Translations under genes and position numbers: made by a program | Part shown: in pieces, positions 1 through 6,759 of the stretch | How positions within the stretch are numbered: the first letter of the stretch is position 1 | How the letters are laid out: each line of letters starts with the position of its first letter | Assembly (NCBI GenBank): GCA_021443825.1 | Contig: JABUTE010000059.1 | Coordinates: 1-19,014, forward strand | Length of the DNA: 19,014 nt | Direction of reading: 5' to 3' | Origin: Bacillota bacterium | GTDB lineage: Bacteria; Bacillota; Clostridia; Peptostreptococcales; Anaerovoracaceae | The notes under the pieces: model-generated | Database searches by the model: none | The model's input: the letters and a program-made list of their open reading frames with translations, nothing else | Told to the model about the DNA's origin: nothing

Positions 1-392
1 TCTGCCCTCTTTAGCGCCTCGTCATCCACTTCATCCAGCCTTGACAGGTCGCTGTTATGCAGCAGATCGGCCCTTTTGACCGCCCGGGCGATGGGATCGT
101 CCTTCAGGCGGCGAATATAGTCGAAATAAGATTCCGAAGGATCATGAGTCAGCAGCCGCAGAGCATCGCAGACCTCTTTGGGAATGCCCGTAGCAGCCAG
201 TTCGTCTACCGTATAAGGCGAATCCTCCGCTACATCGTGCAGCAGAGCTGCCACCGTCGTATATTCATCCTTCATCTGCTCTGCCACATGAAAGGGATGA
301 AATACATAGGGAAGCCCTGCCTTATCCGTCTGGTCTTTATGCGCCTCAAAGCACAGGGCAAGTGCCTTCTTTGTAAGTGGTGTGTAGAGCAT
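1..392 (-). CDS. Small HD-domain (RelA/SpoT-like) hydrolase, 5' part only
   Basis: The minus strand reads open from an ATG at 392 to the window edge, giving the first 130 residues; the C-terminus lies outside. The protein has the metal-binding pattern of SpoT-type HD domains: His18, the FHPFH segment at 31-35, LLHDVAED at 51-58 with the HD pair at 53-54, and AVKRADLLHN near 104-113, matching the conserved KLADRLHN element. In this family the HD domain is a metal-dependent phosphohydrolase, and stand-alone versions are often annotated as (p)ppGpp or related nucleotide hydrolases. No synthetase domain is visible, but the missing C-terminus means that cannot be excluded. A modest ribosome site (GAGAAGGG) lies about 10 nt upstream. 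A candidate promoter lies at 486-515. The neighbour at 665 is divergent and has its own promoter. The domain call is firm; the substrate is not known. Confidence 0.8.
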   Translation of the reverse strand, partial: MLYTPLTKKALALCFEAHKDQTDKAGLPYVFHPFHVAEQMKDEYTTVAALLHDVAEDSPYTVDELAATGIPKEVCDALRLLTHDPSESYFDYIRRLKDDPIARAVKRADLLHNSDLSRLDEVDDEALKRA

Positions 393-485
393 GCTTTCGT
401 TTCCCTTCTCTTTGCGTTATCGGAGGCGGGCTTTAAAGACCGCGGCAGCCTTTTATCAAAGCTTCTGCGGCCGTCCTGCCGGAAT

Positions 486-515
486 ATTATACCCCATCCT
501 CATGAGACGAAGCAA
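486..515 (-). promoter_or_regulatory. Candidate promoter for the HD hydrolase
   Basis: On the minus strand TTGCTT (510-515) is followed after 18 nt by a perfect TATAAT (486-491). It would give a leader of about 90 nt before the ATG at 392. The -10 is ideal, but the -35 matches the consensus only in its first three bases. Confidence 0.5.
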
Positions 516-600
516 GGCAGCTGCAGGCTCTGTAAAAACAGGTACTTCCCGCTTTTCGGATCCCTCCCCTTCCGTCAAAACAAATACTTTGCCGTGCCGA

Positions 601-629
601 TTGACCTGCCGCCCAAACAGGAATACAAT
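601..629 (+). promoter_or_regulatory. Sigma-A-type promoter of the enolase-superfamily gene
   Basis: TTGACC (601-606) is separated by exactly 17 nt from TACAAT (624-629). Transcription should begin near 636, which leaves a short leader containing the strong ribosome site AAAGGAGGA just before the ATG at 665. No clear operator palindrome is visible around it. Confidence 0.7.
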
Positions 630-664
630 TTATTTGTAACGTATCAATAAAGGAGGACTATCCT

Positions 665-1831
665 ATGAAAATCACATCTGTCGATCTGATCAAATGCAAA
701 GAGCTGAAGGCAAGCATGCAGGTTCCCGTTCTTTGCCGCATCAACACCGATGAGGGCATCTACGGCTACGGCGAAGCCGGTGTTTCCATCGATCATTATT
801 CCCTTGGCTGCTTTGAGCTGATGAAGCGGCTGTGCGCCGGCATCATCGGAATGGATCCTCTGGAAAACGATGTGATCTATCACAAGCTGGCCAACGGCTT
901 TTGGGCGCAGGGCGGAGGCGGCGTCATTTACGGCGCCATCAGCGCCATCGATACTGCCCTTTGGGATATCAAGGGCAAGGCCTTTGGTGTGCCTGTCTAT
1001 AAGCTGCTGGGCGGAAAATACAGAGATAAACTGAGAGCCTACGCATCCCAGCTGCAGAGCGGATGGAAATACGAAGACTTTGCCCATGCCCCGGAGAACG
1101 ATCCCGAATTCTTCCGCGATGCCTGCCGCCGGGCCCACGAAGAAGGCTACTCCGCCATCAAGGTCGATTTTGTAAGAAAGTGCTTCGGCCGCGAAAACCG
1201 GGAATACCTGACCGTCCCCTCTCTCAAAAAGATCGAAAGCTTTATTCAGATCGCAAGAGAAGAGATCGGCGACGAATCGGATCTGATCCTGGAAAACCAC
1301 AACCGAACCAGCGTCAATACGGCCATCCAGGTGGCAAAGCTGGCTGAGCCCTATAACATCATGTTCACCGAAGAGCCCTGCATCGCCCTCAATGCGGAGA
1401 ACTACCGCAGACTGGCCGACAATATCAACATTCCCATTGCCACCGGCGAGCGCACCTATCTAAGAGAAGGCTTCCTGCCGCTGATCACCAACCGCTCCGT
1501 TTCCGTCATCCAGCCGGATCTGGGCAACTGCGGCGGCATCACCGAGTGCAAAAAGATCTGCGATCTGGCTGAAACCTACGGTGTTATGGTCCAGACCCAT
1601 ACCTGCAACTCTCCCATCAGCGTGGCAGCCTCCCTGCAGTTTGAAGCGGCCCTGCCCAACTTCATCATCCACGAGCATCACACCAACAACACCACCCCTG
1701 CCGTCACCGAGCTTGGCCTTTACGATTATCAGCCGGTAAACGGCTGGTTTGAGATTCCCGAGCTACCCGGAATCGGCAACGAGCTGAGCGAAAAGGCCCT
1801 GCGCGAGGCTGAGATCTTTACGGTAAAGTAA
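665..1831 (+). CDS. Enolase-superfamily (mandelate racemase/muconate lactonizing) sugar-acid dehydratase
   Basis: This 388-residue protein has the full enolase-superfamily layout: an N-terminal capping domain (about 1-115) and a TIM barrel. Metal ligands are visible as Glu210 (LENHN), Glu236/237 (EEP) and Glu262 (GER). IKVD at 165-168 supplies the barrel lysine, and QPDLGNCGGITE (283-294) with His312 (QTHTC) supplies the Asp-His dyad. The E-N-H arrangement at 210-212 resembles the D-x-H of galactonate and mannonate dehydratases, where the histidine is the acid catalyst that expels water. I therefore infer dehydration of a sugar acid (aldonate or uronate derivative) to a 2-keto-3-deoxy acid. 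The start is fixed by AAAGGAGGA upstream. It stands alone between its promoter and a terminator, with no sugar kinase or aldolase in view. Cycloisomerase or racemase activity is the main alternative. Confidence 0.85.
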   Translation: MKITSVDLIKCKELKASMQVPVLCRINTDEGIYGYGEAGVSIDHYSLGCFELMKRLCAGIIGMDPLENDVIYHKLANGFWAQGGGGVIYGAISAIDTALWDIKGKAFGVPVYKLLGGKYRDKLRAYASQLQSGWKYEDFAHAPENDPEFFRDACRRAHEEGYSAIKVDFVRKCFGRENREYLTVPSLKKIESFIQIAREEIGDESDLILENHNRTSVNTAIQVAKLAEPYNIMFTEEPCIALNAENYRRLADNINIPIATGERTYLREGFLPLITNRSVSVIQPDLGNCGGITECKKICDLAETYGVMVQTHTCNSPISVAASLQFEAALPNFIIHEHHTNNTTPAVTELGLYDYQPVNGWFEIPELPGIGNELSEKALREAEIFTVK

Positions 1832-1854
1832 CCGCAAGACCTTCTTTAAAAGCG

Positions 1855-1882
1855 AAAAGACCCGCATTGCGGGTCTTTTTTT
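1855..1882. terminator. Bidirectional intrinsic terminator
   Basis: A GACCCGC/GCGGGTC stem with a 3-nt loop is preceded by AAAA and followed by seven T residues. It ends the plus-strand dehydratase. Read from the other strand, the TTTT arm can also end the minus-strand ABC operon, whose last stop codon is at 1918. Confidence 0.9.
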
Positions 1883-1917
1883 GCGTCTTTGTTTGGGGTA
1901 TTCCCTACCGATCTTGA

Positions 1918-2448
1918 TCAAGGCTCCTCGTGAGAAATGAGCAGCACCGGCTTTGTTTTGGCATATTCTTCGATGAGCGCTCTCATGACCGCCCTGTTTT
2001 CGGCATCCAGGCCGGTAAAGGGCTCATCCAAAAGCAGCGCGTCGCTGTCTGCAAGATAGCTCCTGGCAAAGGCCAGGCGGCGCTTCATGCCGCCGGAATA
2101 GTCTTTGACCCGTTTTGGGTCGTTCAGCGCCAGGCCAAGCTGCAGCAGCAGCCGTTGGGCCTTTTCTTCGTTATAGGCCTTTCCCAGGGCAAATTGCAGA
2201 TTAGTGCGGGCATCCAGCTGCTCCAACAGCCGGTCTTCCTGAAAGACCACGCCAAAGCGCAGCCCTTTCGTGCCCTCCACTCTGCCTTCATCCGGCGTTT
2301 CCAACCCCAGCAATATGCGCAGCAGAGTAGTCTTGCCTGCACCGGAAGGCCAGTCCAGAAAAGTAATGCCGACAGGAAGGGAAAGGTCTGTATGCTCCAG
2401 CACCGGCTTTCCGCCATAGGCCTTGCAGATATTCGTTAATCGGATCAT
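1918..2448 (-). CDS. ABC importer ATP-binding subunit, short and with an altered P-loop
   Basis: The start is the ATG at 2448, one nucleotide past the permease stop, with GGAGGG upstream; an in-frame extension to 2535 overlaps the permease and is unlikely. The 176-residue product has a Q-loop glutamine (Gln70 in VVFQED), the signature YSGGM at 117-121, Walker B ALLLDEP ending at 143, a D-loop, and the switch histidine His173 in SHEEP. It fits the SsuB/TauB/ThiZ-like ATPases that power NitT/TauT-type importers. Two oddities stand out. The P-loop reads WPSGAGKTT at 33-41, with Trp where the first glycine (GPSG) normally sits. The chain also ends three residues after the switch histidine, whereas relatives usually continue for tens of residues. 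GK-T, Walker B and the signature are intact, so activity is plausible but not assured. It is the last gene of the operon that starts at 4536. Confidence 0.85.
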   Translation of the reverse strand: MIRLTNICKAYGGKPVLEHTDLSLPVGITFLDWPSGAGKTTLLRILLGLETPDEGRVEGTKGLRFGVVFQEDRLLEQLDARTNLQFALGKAYNEEKAQRLLLQLGLALNDPKRVKDYSGGMKRRLAFARSYLADSDALLLDEPFTGLDAENRAVMRALIEEYAKTKPVLLISHEEP

Positions 2449-2449
2449 G

Positions 2450-3217
2450 CTATCGGCCCTCCTCGTTTGTGCCCCAGGCAGCCAGCGCCCTATCGAGCAG
2501 CAGTAAAAGGATCTTTTCAAAAATCGTCGCTGCAAGAACCACGGTCACCGTCCAGGCAAAAAGATCGGCCGTCTCGAAATAGATCTTGGCATGGTACAGG
2601 TAGTCTCCTACCGTTCCCTTGGGAAGCCCGATGACCTCTGCCGCGATGCCCGATTTAAAGCAAAGCCCCAGGGCCAGCTTGACCGCCGCGCGAAACGAAG
2701 GCAGCACCGCCGGCACATAGATGCCGATCAGCCGGTGCCAAAAACTCATGGAATAGACTGATGCCATTTCCAAAAGCTTCGGATCTGCCGCCCCCGCCCC
2801 TTCCAGAACGCCCAGATAGACCGCCGGAAAGCACATCATGGCCGAGATCAGCACCGAAAGATACGATGATCTGACCCAGACAAGAGCCAGAATGATGAAG
2901 CTGGCCACCGGCACCGCTTTGATTGCAGATACCAGGGGCTGCAGCAACACCCGAAACCGGGGGAATGCATAAGCAGCCGCAGCGCACACCACTGCCAGCA
3001 CACAGGCGGCGGAAAAGCCCGTCAGAATGCGCAAAGACGAAATGCCGATGCCCTTCCAAAAACTTGCTGTTGCAGCAAGCTGCAACAGGCGCACCAAAAC
3101 ATCGGCAGGCCCGGGAAGCAGGATCTGATACCCCAGTACCATGCTTGCCAGCTGCCAGATGAGCAGCCAGAAGGCTGCCGCTGCGATCTCGGTTGTGCGC
3201 CTGTGAAATTGCTTCAT
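2450..3217 (-). CDS. ABC importer permease, SsuC/TauC-like
   Basis: This hydrophobic protein of about 255 residues has roughly six membrane segments and the BPD_transp_1 architecture. The cytoplasmic EAA-like loop appears as LLEMASVYSMSFWHRLIG followed by VPAVLPSF, which docks the ATPase. An N-terminal LLPGPADVLVRL segment is typical of the NitT/TauT/SsuC permeases. I chose the ATG at 3217, which lies 4 nt after the stop of the binding-protein gene; GAGGAG lies about 19 nt upstream, inside that gene, so translational coupling is likely. A GTG at 3244 would add nine residues and overlap the upstream gene, but has no better ribosome site. The substrate is probably a small organic molecule; the permease sequence does not tell which. 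Confidence 0.85.
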   Translation of the reverse strand: MKQFHRRTTEIAAAAFWLLIWQLASMVLGYQILLPGPADVLVRLLQLAATASFWKGIGISSLRILTGFSAACVLAVVCAAAAYAFPRFRVLLQPLVSAIKAVPVASFIILALVWVRSSYLSVLISAMMCFPAVYLGVLEGAGAADPKLLEMASVYSMSFWHRLIGIYVPAVLPSFRAAVKLALGLCFKSGIAAEVIGLPKGTVGDYLYHAKIYFETADLFAWTVTVVLAATIFEKILLLLLDRALAAWGTNEEGR

Positions 3218-3221
3218 AAAA

Positions 3222-4277
3222 CTACTTGTAATAGAACTCCTCACCGGGAACGCTTCCGCCTACCGATGCGGGGTTCTGTGCAAACAGAGCATCGTAGTAG
3301 CCGGAGAGCCTGTTTTCCATCTCATCTCTGGTGATGCAGACGATGTTGCAATAGGGAATGGCCTTTTTTGCAACCGCCTCAGCAACGATATCAAGACCGC
3401 CGATGATAGCGGCAGCTTCGTCAACATTGCCGTTGACGAAGGCAACAGAGCTTTCGTATTCCTTTAAGAAGGCGTTGACGGCATCGCGGTATTCTGTAGC
3501 GACTTCTTTGCGGGCAACGATCACACCGGTGATCATGGAGGAGCCGTTTTCCAGAGCCTCCCATTCCTCGGTCAGATCAAGGGCAATGTTCAGGCCTTCG
3601 ATCTGATTGCCGGCAACGGTGACGAAGGGCTGGGGCAGCATAGCGACGGTAGCGGCACCGGTCTTAAGGGCAGCAACGCATTCCGCATGCTCGCTCTTCC
3701 ACTGGATATCCAGATCCTGATCGGGATCGATGCCGTTTTCGCTGAGGATATAGCGAAGTCCGTATTCCGGAGTCGAACCCTGACCGGAAGCAACAACGGT
3801 CTTTCCCTTCAGGTCATCTACCGATTTAATGCTGCCATCGGTATCGACGATATAGATGACGCCCAGGGTATTGATGGCCAGAACCTGCAGCTGCCCTTCG
3901 GTCTTCACATTGAGAACAGCGGCCAGGTTGGCAGGAACACAGGCCATATCCAGCTCGCCCTTGATCAGCAGCGGGGTAACCTCATCGGCAGAGCCTGCCA
4001 GCTGGAAGGTATAGTCGTTATCCTGCGGCTCACCCTTGGCTGCGTCGTCGATCATTTTTGCAAGACCCATGGCGGTAGGGCCCTTCAGGGCTGCGATCTT
4101 GAAATCGCCTCTCACATAGCCCTCATCGTCCGGGGTCAGATCGCCGTTGGAGGCAGGAAGCTCTGCCGGGGTCAGATCGCCTTCAGAAGCGGGAATCTCT
4201 TCTTCTGTTTTAGAGCCGCAGGCAGCCATGGAAAAGACCATGACAGCTGCCAGCAGCAGCGCAAGAAATTTTTTCAT
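3222..4277 (-). CDS. Lipoprotein substrate-binding protein of a NitT/TauT-like ABC importer
   Basis: The start is the ATG at 4277, placed by AAGGAG upstream; the frame runs open to 4304 but lacks a site there. The 351-residue protein begins with a Lys-Lys-led hydrophobic signal ending in the lipobox MAAC (Cys20), so it should be anchored outside the membrane. A low-complexity acidic linker follows, made of a 12-residue unit occurring twice. The mature part has the NMT1/THI5-like, SsuA-type fold signs: a short basic-hydrophobic first strand (FKIAALKGPTAM), LLIKGELDMACVPANLAAVL, and the DDLKGKTVVASGQGSTPEYGLRY element usual in this family. Such proteins bind nitrate, sulfonates, thiamine precursors or other small organics; the ligand cannot be read from sequence. 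It is preceded by the TM1266-type gene (13-nt gap) and followed by the permease. Confidence 0.85.
   Translation of the reverse strand: MKKFLALLLAAVMVFSMAACGSKTEEEIPASEGDLTPAELPASNGDLTPDDEGYVRGDFKIAALKGPTAMGLAKMIDDAAKGEPQDNDYTFQLAGSADEVTPLLIKGELDMACVPANLAAVLNVKTEGQLQVLAINTLGVIYIVDTDGSIKSVDDLKGKTVVASGQGSTPEYGLRYILSENGIDPDQDLDIQWKSEHAECVAALKTGAATVAMLPQPFVTVAGNQIEGLNIALDLTEEWEALENGSSMITGVIVARKEVATEYRDAVNAFLKEYESSVAFVNGNVDEAAAIIGGLDIVAEAVAKKAIPYCNIVCITRDEMENRLSGYYDALFAQNPASVGGSVPGEEFYYK
4131..4202. repeat. Tandem 36-bp repeat in the binding-protein linker
   Basis: Two copies of a 36-bp unit, at 4131-4166 and 4167-4202, start with the same 15 bases (cggggtcagatcgcc). They encode a 12-residue unit of the type P-A-S-(E/N)-G-D-L-T-P twice, directly after the lipidated cysteine. 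The repeat probably sets the spacer length between the membrane anchor and the binding domain. Confidence 0.85.
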
Positions 4278-4290
4278 TTTGGTTCTCCTT

Positions 4291-4536
4291 TTAAATATCA
4301 GCAAATACAGCTTTTACAGAAACGCCGTTTAACCGTCCGATCTTGCCAGAAAGAGCGGAAATGGTGTTTTGGGGGGCATCCATGGCGATGCTGATCAGGC
4401 TGATGCCCTTCTCTTTGTAAGGCAATCCCATGCGGCCGATGATATGGCGGCCGTATTCGTGCAGCAGCCGGTTGAGCGCTTCCACCGAACCGGGGTCTGA
4501 TATGACGATGGCAAGGATGGCAACTCTGTTTTCCAT
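4291..4536 (-). CDS. TM1266-type ACT-like protein (putative iron-only hydrogenase system regulator)
   Basis: The start is the ATG at 4536 with AAAGGAAG upstream; the 81-residue product begins MENRVAILAIVISD. The whole sequence follows the small ferredoxin-like (ACT/NikR-C-like) family first seen as Thermotoga TM1266, catalogued as a putative iron-only hydrogenase system regulator. The family features seen are LLHEYGRHIIGRMGLPY near 24-40, ISLISIAMDAP, and ISALSGKIGRLNGVSVK near the end. Members usually sit beside [FeFe]-hydrogenase maturation genes and are thought to sense a ligand as oligomers; the ligand is not established to my knowledge. Here it is the first gene of an operon with an ABC importer instead, 13 nt before the binding-protein gene. 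It has no DNA-binding domain, so an allosteric or sensor role is more likely than direct repression. Confidence 0.85.
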   Translation of the reverse strand: MENRVAILAIVISDPGSVEALNRLLHEYGRHIIGRMGLPYKEKGISLISIAMDAPQNTISALSGKIGRLNGVSVKAVFADI

Positions 4537-4708
4537 TTGGCTTCCTTTCTTTTGTGCGTTTCGGAGCATTAAAAGACCCTTCTGTATTTCTGCAGAAGGG
4601 TTTGCAAGGCAAAATAGTAAAAACGATAACTACTTTGGTTTCGGATGCTTCCTGACCGCAGAATCATGATTATGGGGCTCATGCGCAGAACGTGTCTTTG
4701 CATTTGCT
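4537..4708 (-). ncRNA. Candidate structured 5' leader (riboswitch or attenuator) of the TM1266-ABC operon
   Basis: The leader begins at the predicted start site and can close on itself. GCAA (4707-4704) pairs with TTGC (4607-4604) and GCAAAG (4701-4696) pairs with TTTTGC (4614-4609), giving about 10 base pairs with a small internal loop. Inside are a CATGA/TCATG hairpin with a 9-nt loop (4683-4665), a GGA/TCC hairpin (4652-4643) and an unpaired purine-rich stretch. Two nucleotides after the closing helix comes a 9-bp terminator-like hairpin. TTCTGC occurs twice in the leader (4690-4685, 4663-4658) and could pair with GCAGAA in the terminator (4597-4592), offering a weak antiterminator. It does not match TPP or the other common riboswitch consensus motifs I can recall. 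Structure was paired by eye; no energy calculation was possible. Confidence 0.45.
4571..4601 (-). terminator. Leader terminator/attenuator hairpin
   Basis: A perfect 9-bp stem (ACCCTTCTG at 4601-4593 with CAGAAGGGT at 4584-4576, 8-nt loop) is followed by CTTTT on the minus strand. It lies between the promoter and the first gene of the operon, so it can act as an attenuator. It would also trim readthrough from the GntR operon upstream. The T-run is short, so termination may be partial. Confidence 0.6.
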
Positions 4709-4713
4709 CGTTA

Positions 4714-4742
4714 ATAATATCACAATCCTGGCAGGCCGTCAA
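4714..4742 (-). promoter_or_regulatory. Sigma-A-type promoter of the TM1266-ABC operon
   Basis: On the minus strand TTGACG (4742-4737) and TATTAT (4719-4714) are separated by exactly 17 nt. The -35 begins only two bases beyond the GntR stop codon. The predicted start (about 4708) coincides with the 5' strand of the leader's closing helix. Confidence 0.7.
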
Positions 4743-4744
4743 GC

Positions 4745-5506
4745 CTAATATAGTCCGAGAACGAGTCCGTCCTGCTCCTTGTTCAGCTCCAGCTCTACCT
4801 CAAAGCAATAGGAATTGGATTCATAGGTGAGGATCATGTATTCGATCAGATTGTGCGATGTATCGTAGGCTCTTCTGGTCAGCTCCAGCACCGGGGTATT
4901 GTAGGCAAGATCCAGCGCCTGGGCCATTTCGCGGCCTGCGCCCTTGGCACGGATGCGCTGTCTTCCCATACCCAGCTCGATGCCCAGCTTCTTCTGATAC
5001 AGGTGATAAATGGTATCGTGCTGCGCGTCCTGTCTGGTCAGCAGGCGGCCCACATGTTCAGGCAGATACATATCGGCGCAGGAGACCCCGGTACCCTTGT
5101 ACTTGGTGACTCTTCGAACGAAGGTGCATCTGGGGCCGTAGGCCGTCTGGATGTCTTCGTCGAAGCTCTGGGGGGTATCGATGATCTCGAACTTCTGGAT
5201 CTCGATCTCGTAAGGCACCTGGATCTCTTCCAGAAAGCTTCCCATATTCTTTAAGCTGTGCATATTGTCCACAAAGATGGCCTTTTTGATAAAGGTTCCC
5301 TTGCCCTGCTTTACGACGATGAGGCCCTCTTTTTCCAGAGTCTGGATGGCTTTTTTGATGGTGATGAGGCTGACGCCGTAGATCTCGGCCAGCTCTCCCT
5401 GGGTCGGAAGGCGGCCTTCATTGCCGTAGCCGTTGTCGAGAATGGTCTTTTTGATCTCTTCCTTCACCTGTGCATACAGGGGAACGATCGCATTTTTGTT
5501 CAGCAT
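4745..5506 (-). CDS. GntR-family transcriptional regulator with UTRA ligand domain
   Basis: This 253-residue protein has an N-terminal winged helix-turn-helix (about 1-72): PLYAQVKEEIKKTI, GRLPTQGELAEIYGVS, and EGLIVVKQGKGTFI for the wing. The C-terminal UTRA domain (about 90-250) belongs to the HutC subfamily: VRRVTKYKGTGVSCADMYLP, then LELTRRAYDTSHNLIEYMIL. HutC-type proteins dimerise, bind palindromic operators, and are usually released by a small effector that is a substrate or intermediate of the pathway they control. The ATG at 5506 has AAAAGGAAC upstream, and the gene starts 14 nt after the aminotransferase stop, so it is the last gene of the six-gene run. Autoregulation of that operon is the simplest expectation. 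The adjacent TM1266-ABC operon, which starts just past its stop codon, could also be a target. Confidence 0.9.
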   Translation of the reverse strand: MLNKNAIVPLYAQVKEEIKKTILDNGYGNEGRLPTQGELAEIYGVSLITIKKAIQTLEKEGLIVVKQGKGTFIKKAIFVDNMHSLKNMGSFLEEIQVPYEIEIQKFEIIDTPQSFDEDIQTAYGPRCTFVRRVTKYKGTGVSCADMYLPEHVGRLLTRQDAQHDTIYHLYQKKLGIELGMGRQRIRAKGAGREMAQALDLAYNTPVLELTRRAYDTSHNLIEYMILTYESNSYCFEVELELNKEQDGLVLGLY

Positions 5507-5520
5507 GTGTAGTTCCTTTT

Positions 5521-6741
5521 CTAAAGCTGGTCGGTGATCCGGATCACTGCCTGCGCAAAGCGCTGCAGCTGGTCGGCAGTAATGACATATGGGGGCTTTA
5601 AGGTGATGCAGTTTTCCACATGACCGACAAAAAAGCCCTCGGAAGAAAGCGCTTTATAGACGGCTGTGCAGTCGTCTGCTTTTTTGTATTCGATGGCACC
5701 GGCAAGGCCGATGGTGCGAACGTCAAGCACCCGGTCGCTGTTTTTCAGAGGCAGCAGGCTTTCTTTCATCACGGCGCCCACCTTGTTGATATGCTCCAGC
5801 AGGCCGTCTTCCAGCTGATGAAAGACCTGTGCCGCGGCTGCGCAGCAAAGGGTATCGTCGCCTACGCCGCCTGCAAGAGAAGGCAGCACCTCCTTTTCGG
5901 GAAGCTCCTTCAGCAGAATGGCGCTGATGTGAAAGCCGTTGCCAAGGCCTTTGCCCAGCACCAGAATATCGGGAACGATGCCCAGGCGCTCAAAGTTATA
6001 ATAGTCGCCGGCTCTTCCGCAGCAGCTCTGGTTCTCATCGAGAATGAACAGCATGCCCTGCTCCTTCGCCCATTTGTACAGCGCCTGAAAATAGCCGGGC
6101 TCCGGAATATCGATGCAGGCGCCCTGGAAGGGTTCGATAATGACACAGGCGCCGTCCTGGGCCGTGCCGTACCGGTATTGCTGCTTGGTAAACTCCAGGC
6201 AGGGATAACAGCCGCCGGTGCATTTTTCTTTCTGCTCGCAATGGGCGCAGCGGGGATAGGGAGTGAGCACCACGCCGGGGGGCAGCGCCCCCAGACCCGC
6301 CTTTCTTCTGGGAAGCCCCGACATGGAGCGGCTCAGATAGGTCCTTCCGTGGATACTGTTCCAAAAGGAGATGATCTCAGAGCGGCCGGTCATCTTCTTG
6401 GCCAGGGTCACGGCCCATTCGATGGCTTCCGAGCCGGAGGTCATCAGATGAACGGCTTTGAAATTGCCCTTGGTTGTCTTATCCAGACACCGGTACAGAT
6501 CCTCTTTGGCAGAGGAAAAACCGGTCTTGTGATTGGTAAAGCCGTCCAGCGCCTGCTTCATGGCAGAGGAGAAGCCCTGGTTTTTCTGACCGAGAACGAT
6601 GCACATCTCGTTGAGGTCGATATATTCGTTTCCCTCCCGGTCGGTGTAGGCGGCTCCGGTGCTGCTGACCAGCTCGCGCCTGTTAAAATTGCTGACGGGG
6701 GCCAGCAGATCGTAATCGATGATTTCCTGAATGGTTTTCAT
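5521..6741 (-). CDS. Class III PLP aminotransferase with a cysteine-rich insert
   Basis: This 406-residue protein shows the class III (GABA/ornithine-type) pattern: phosphate-binding LMTSGSEAIEWA (99-110), HGRT at 131-134, EPFQG at 203-207, the pyridine-nitrogen aspartate Asp235 in LDENQS with Gln238, and the Schiff-base lysine Lys264 in LGKGLGNG. It should move an amino group from an amine or amino acid to a keto acid in the cytoplasm. Between 165 and 181 lies an insert with five cysteines spaced C-x2-C-x5-C-x3-C-x2-C, before the usual cofactor residues. Some GABA-aminotransferase relatives carry cysteine inserts, and a [2Fe-2S] cluster is known in the mammalian enzyme, so metal or cluster binding is possible. 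The usual DEVQ is DENQ. It lies in the operon between the creatininase-like gene and the GntR gene. Confidence 0.85.
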   Translation of the reverse strand: MKTIQEIIDYDLLAPVSNFNRRELVSSTGAAYTDREGNEYIDLNEMCIVLGQKNQGFSSAMKQALDGFTNHKTGFSSAKEDLYRCLDKTTKGNFKAVHLMTSGSEAIEWAVTLAKKMTGRSEIISFWNSIHGRTYLSRSMSGLPRRKAGLGALPPGVVLTPYPRCAHCEQKEKCTGGCYPCLEFTKQQYRYGTAQDGACVIIEPFQGACIDIPEPGYFQALYKWAKEQGMLFILDENQSCCGRAGDYYNFERLGIVPDILVLGKGLGNGFHISAILLKELPEKEVLPSLAGGVGDDTLCCAAAAQVFHQLEDGLLEHINKVGAVMKESLLPLKNSDRVLDVRTIGLAGAIEYKKADDCTAVYKALSSEGFFVGHVENCITLKPPYVITADQLQRFAQAVIRITDQL

Positions 6742-6759
6742 AAGCTCCTTTGCACTCTT

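Noticed and set aside
644..1300. Long minus-strand reading frame opposite the dehydratase gene
   Set aside because: It is antisense to a well-supported enolase-superfamily gene, has no ribosome site, and its product resembles no family.
2450..2535. N-terminal extension of the ATPase
   Set aside because: It overlaps the end of the permease gene, has no ribosome site, and adds residues unlike the family. The ATG at 2448 has a good site.
4537..4708. TPP riboswitch in front of the thiamine-precursor-like importer
   Set aside because: The CUGAGA and ACCUGAU-type core sequences of TPP aptamers are missing; the leader is structured but does not match.
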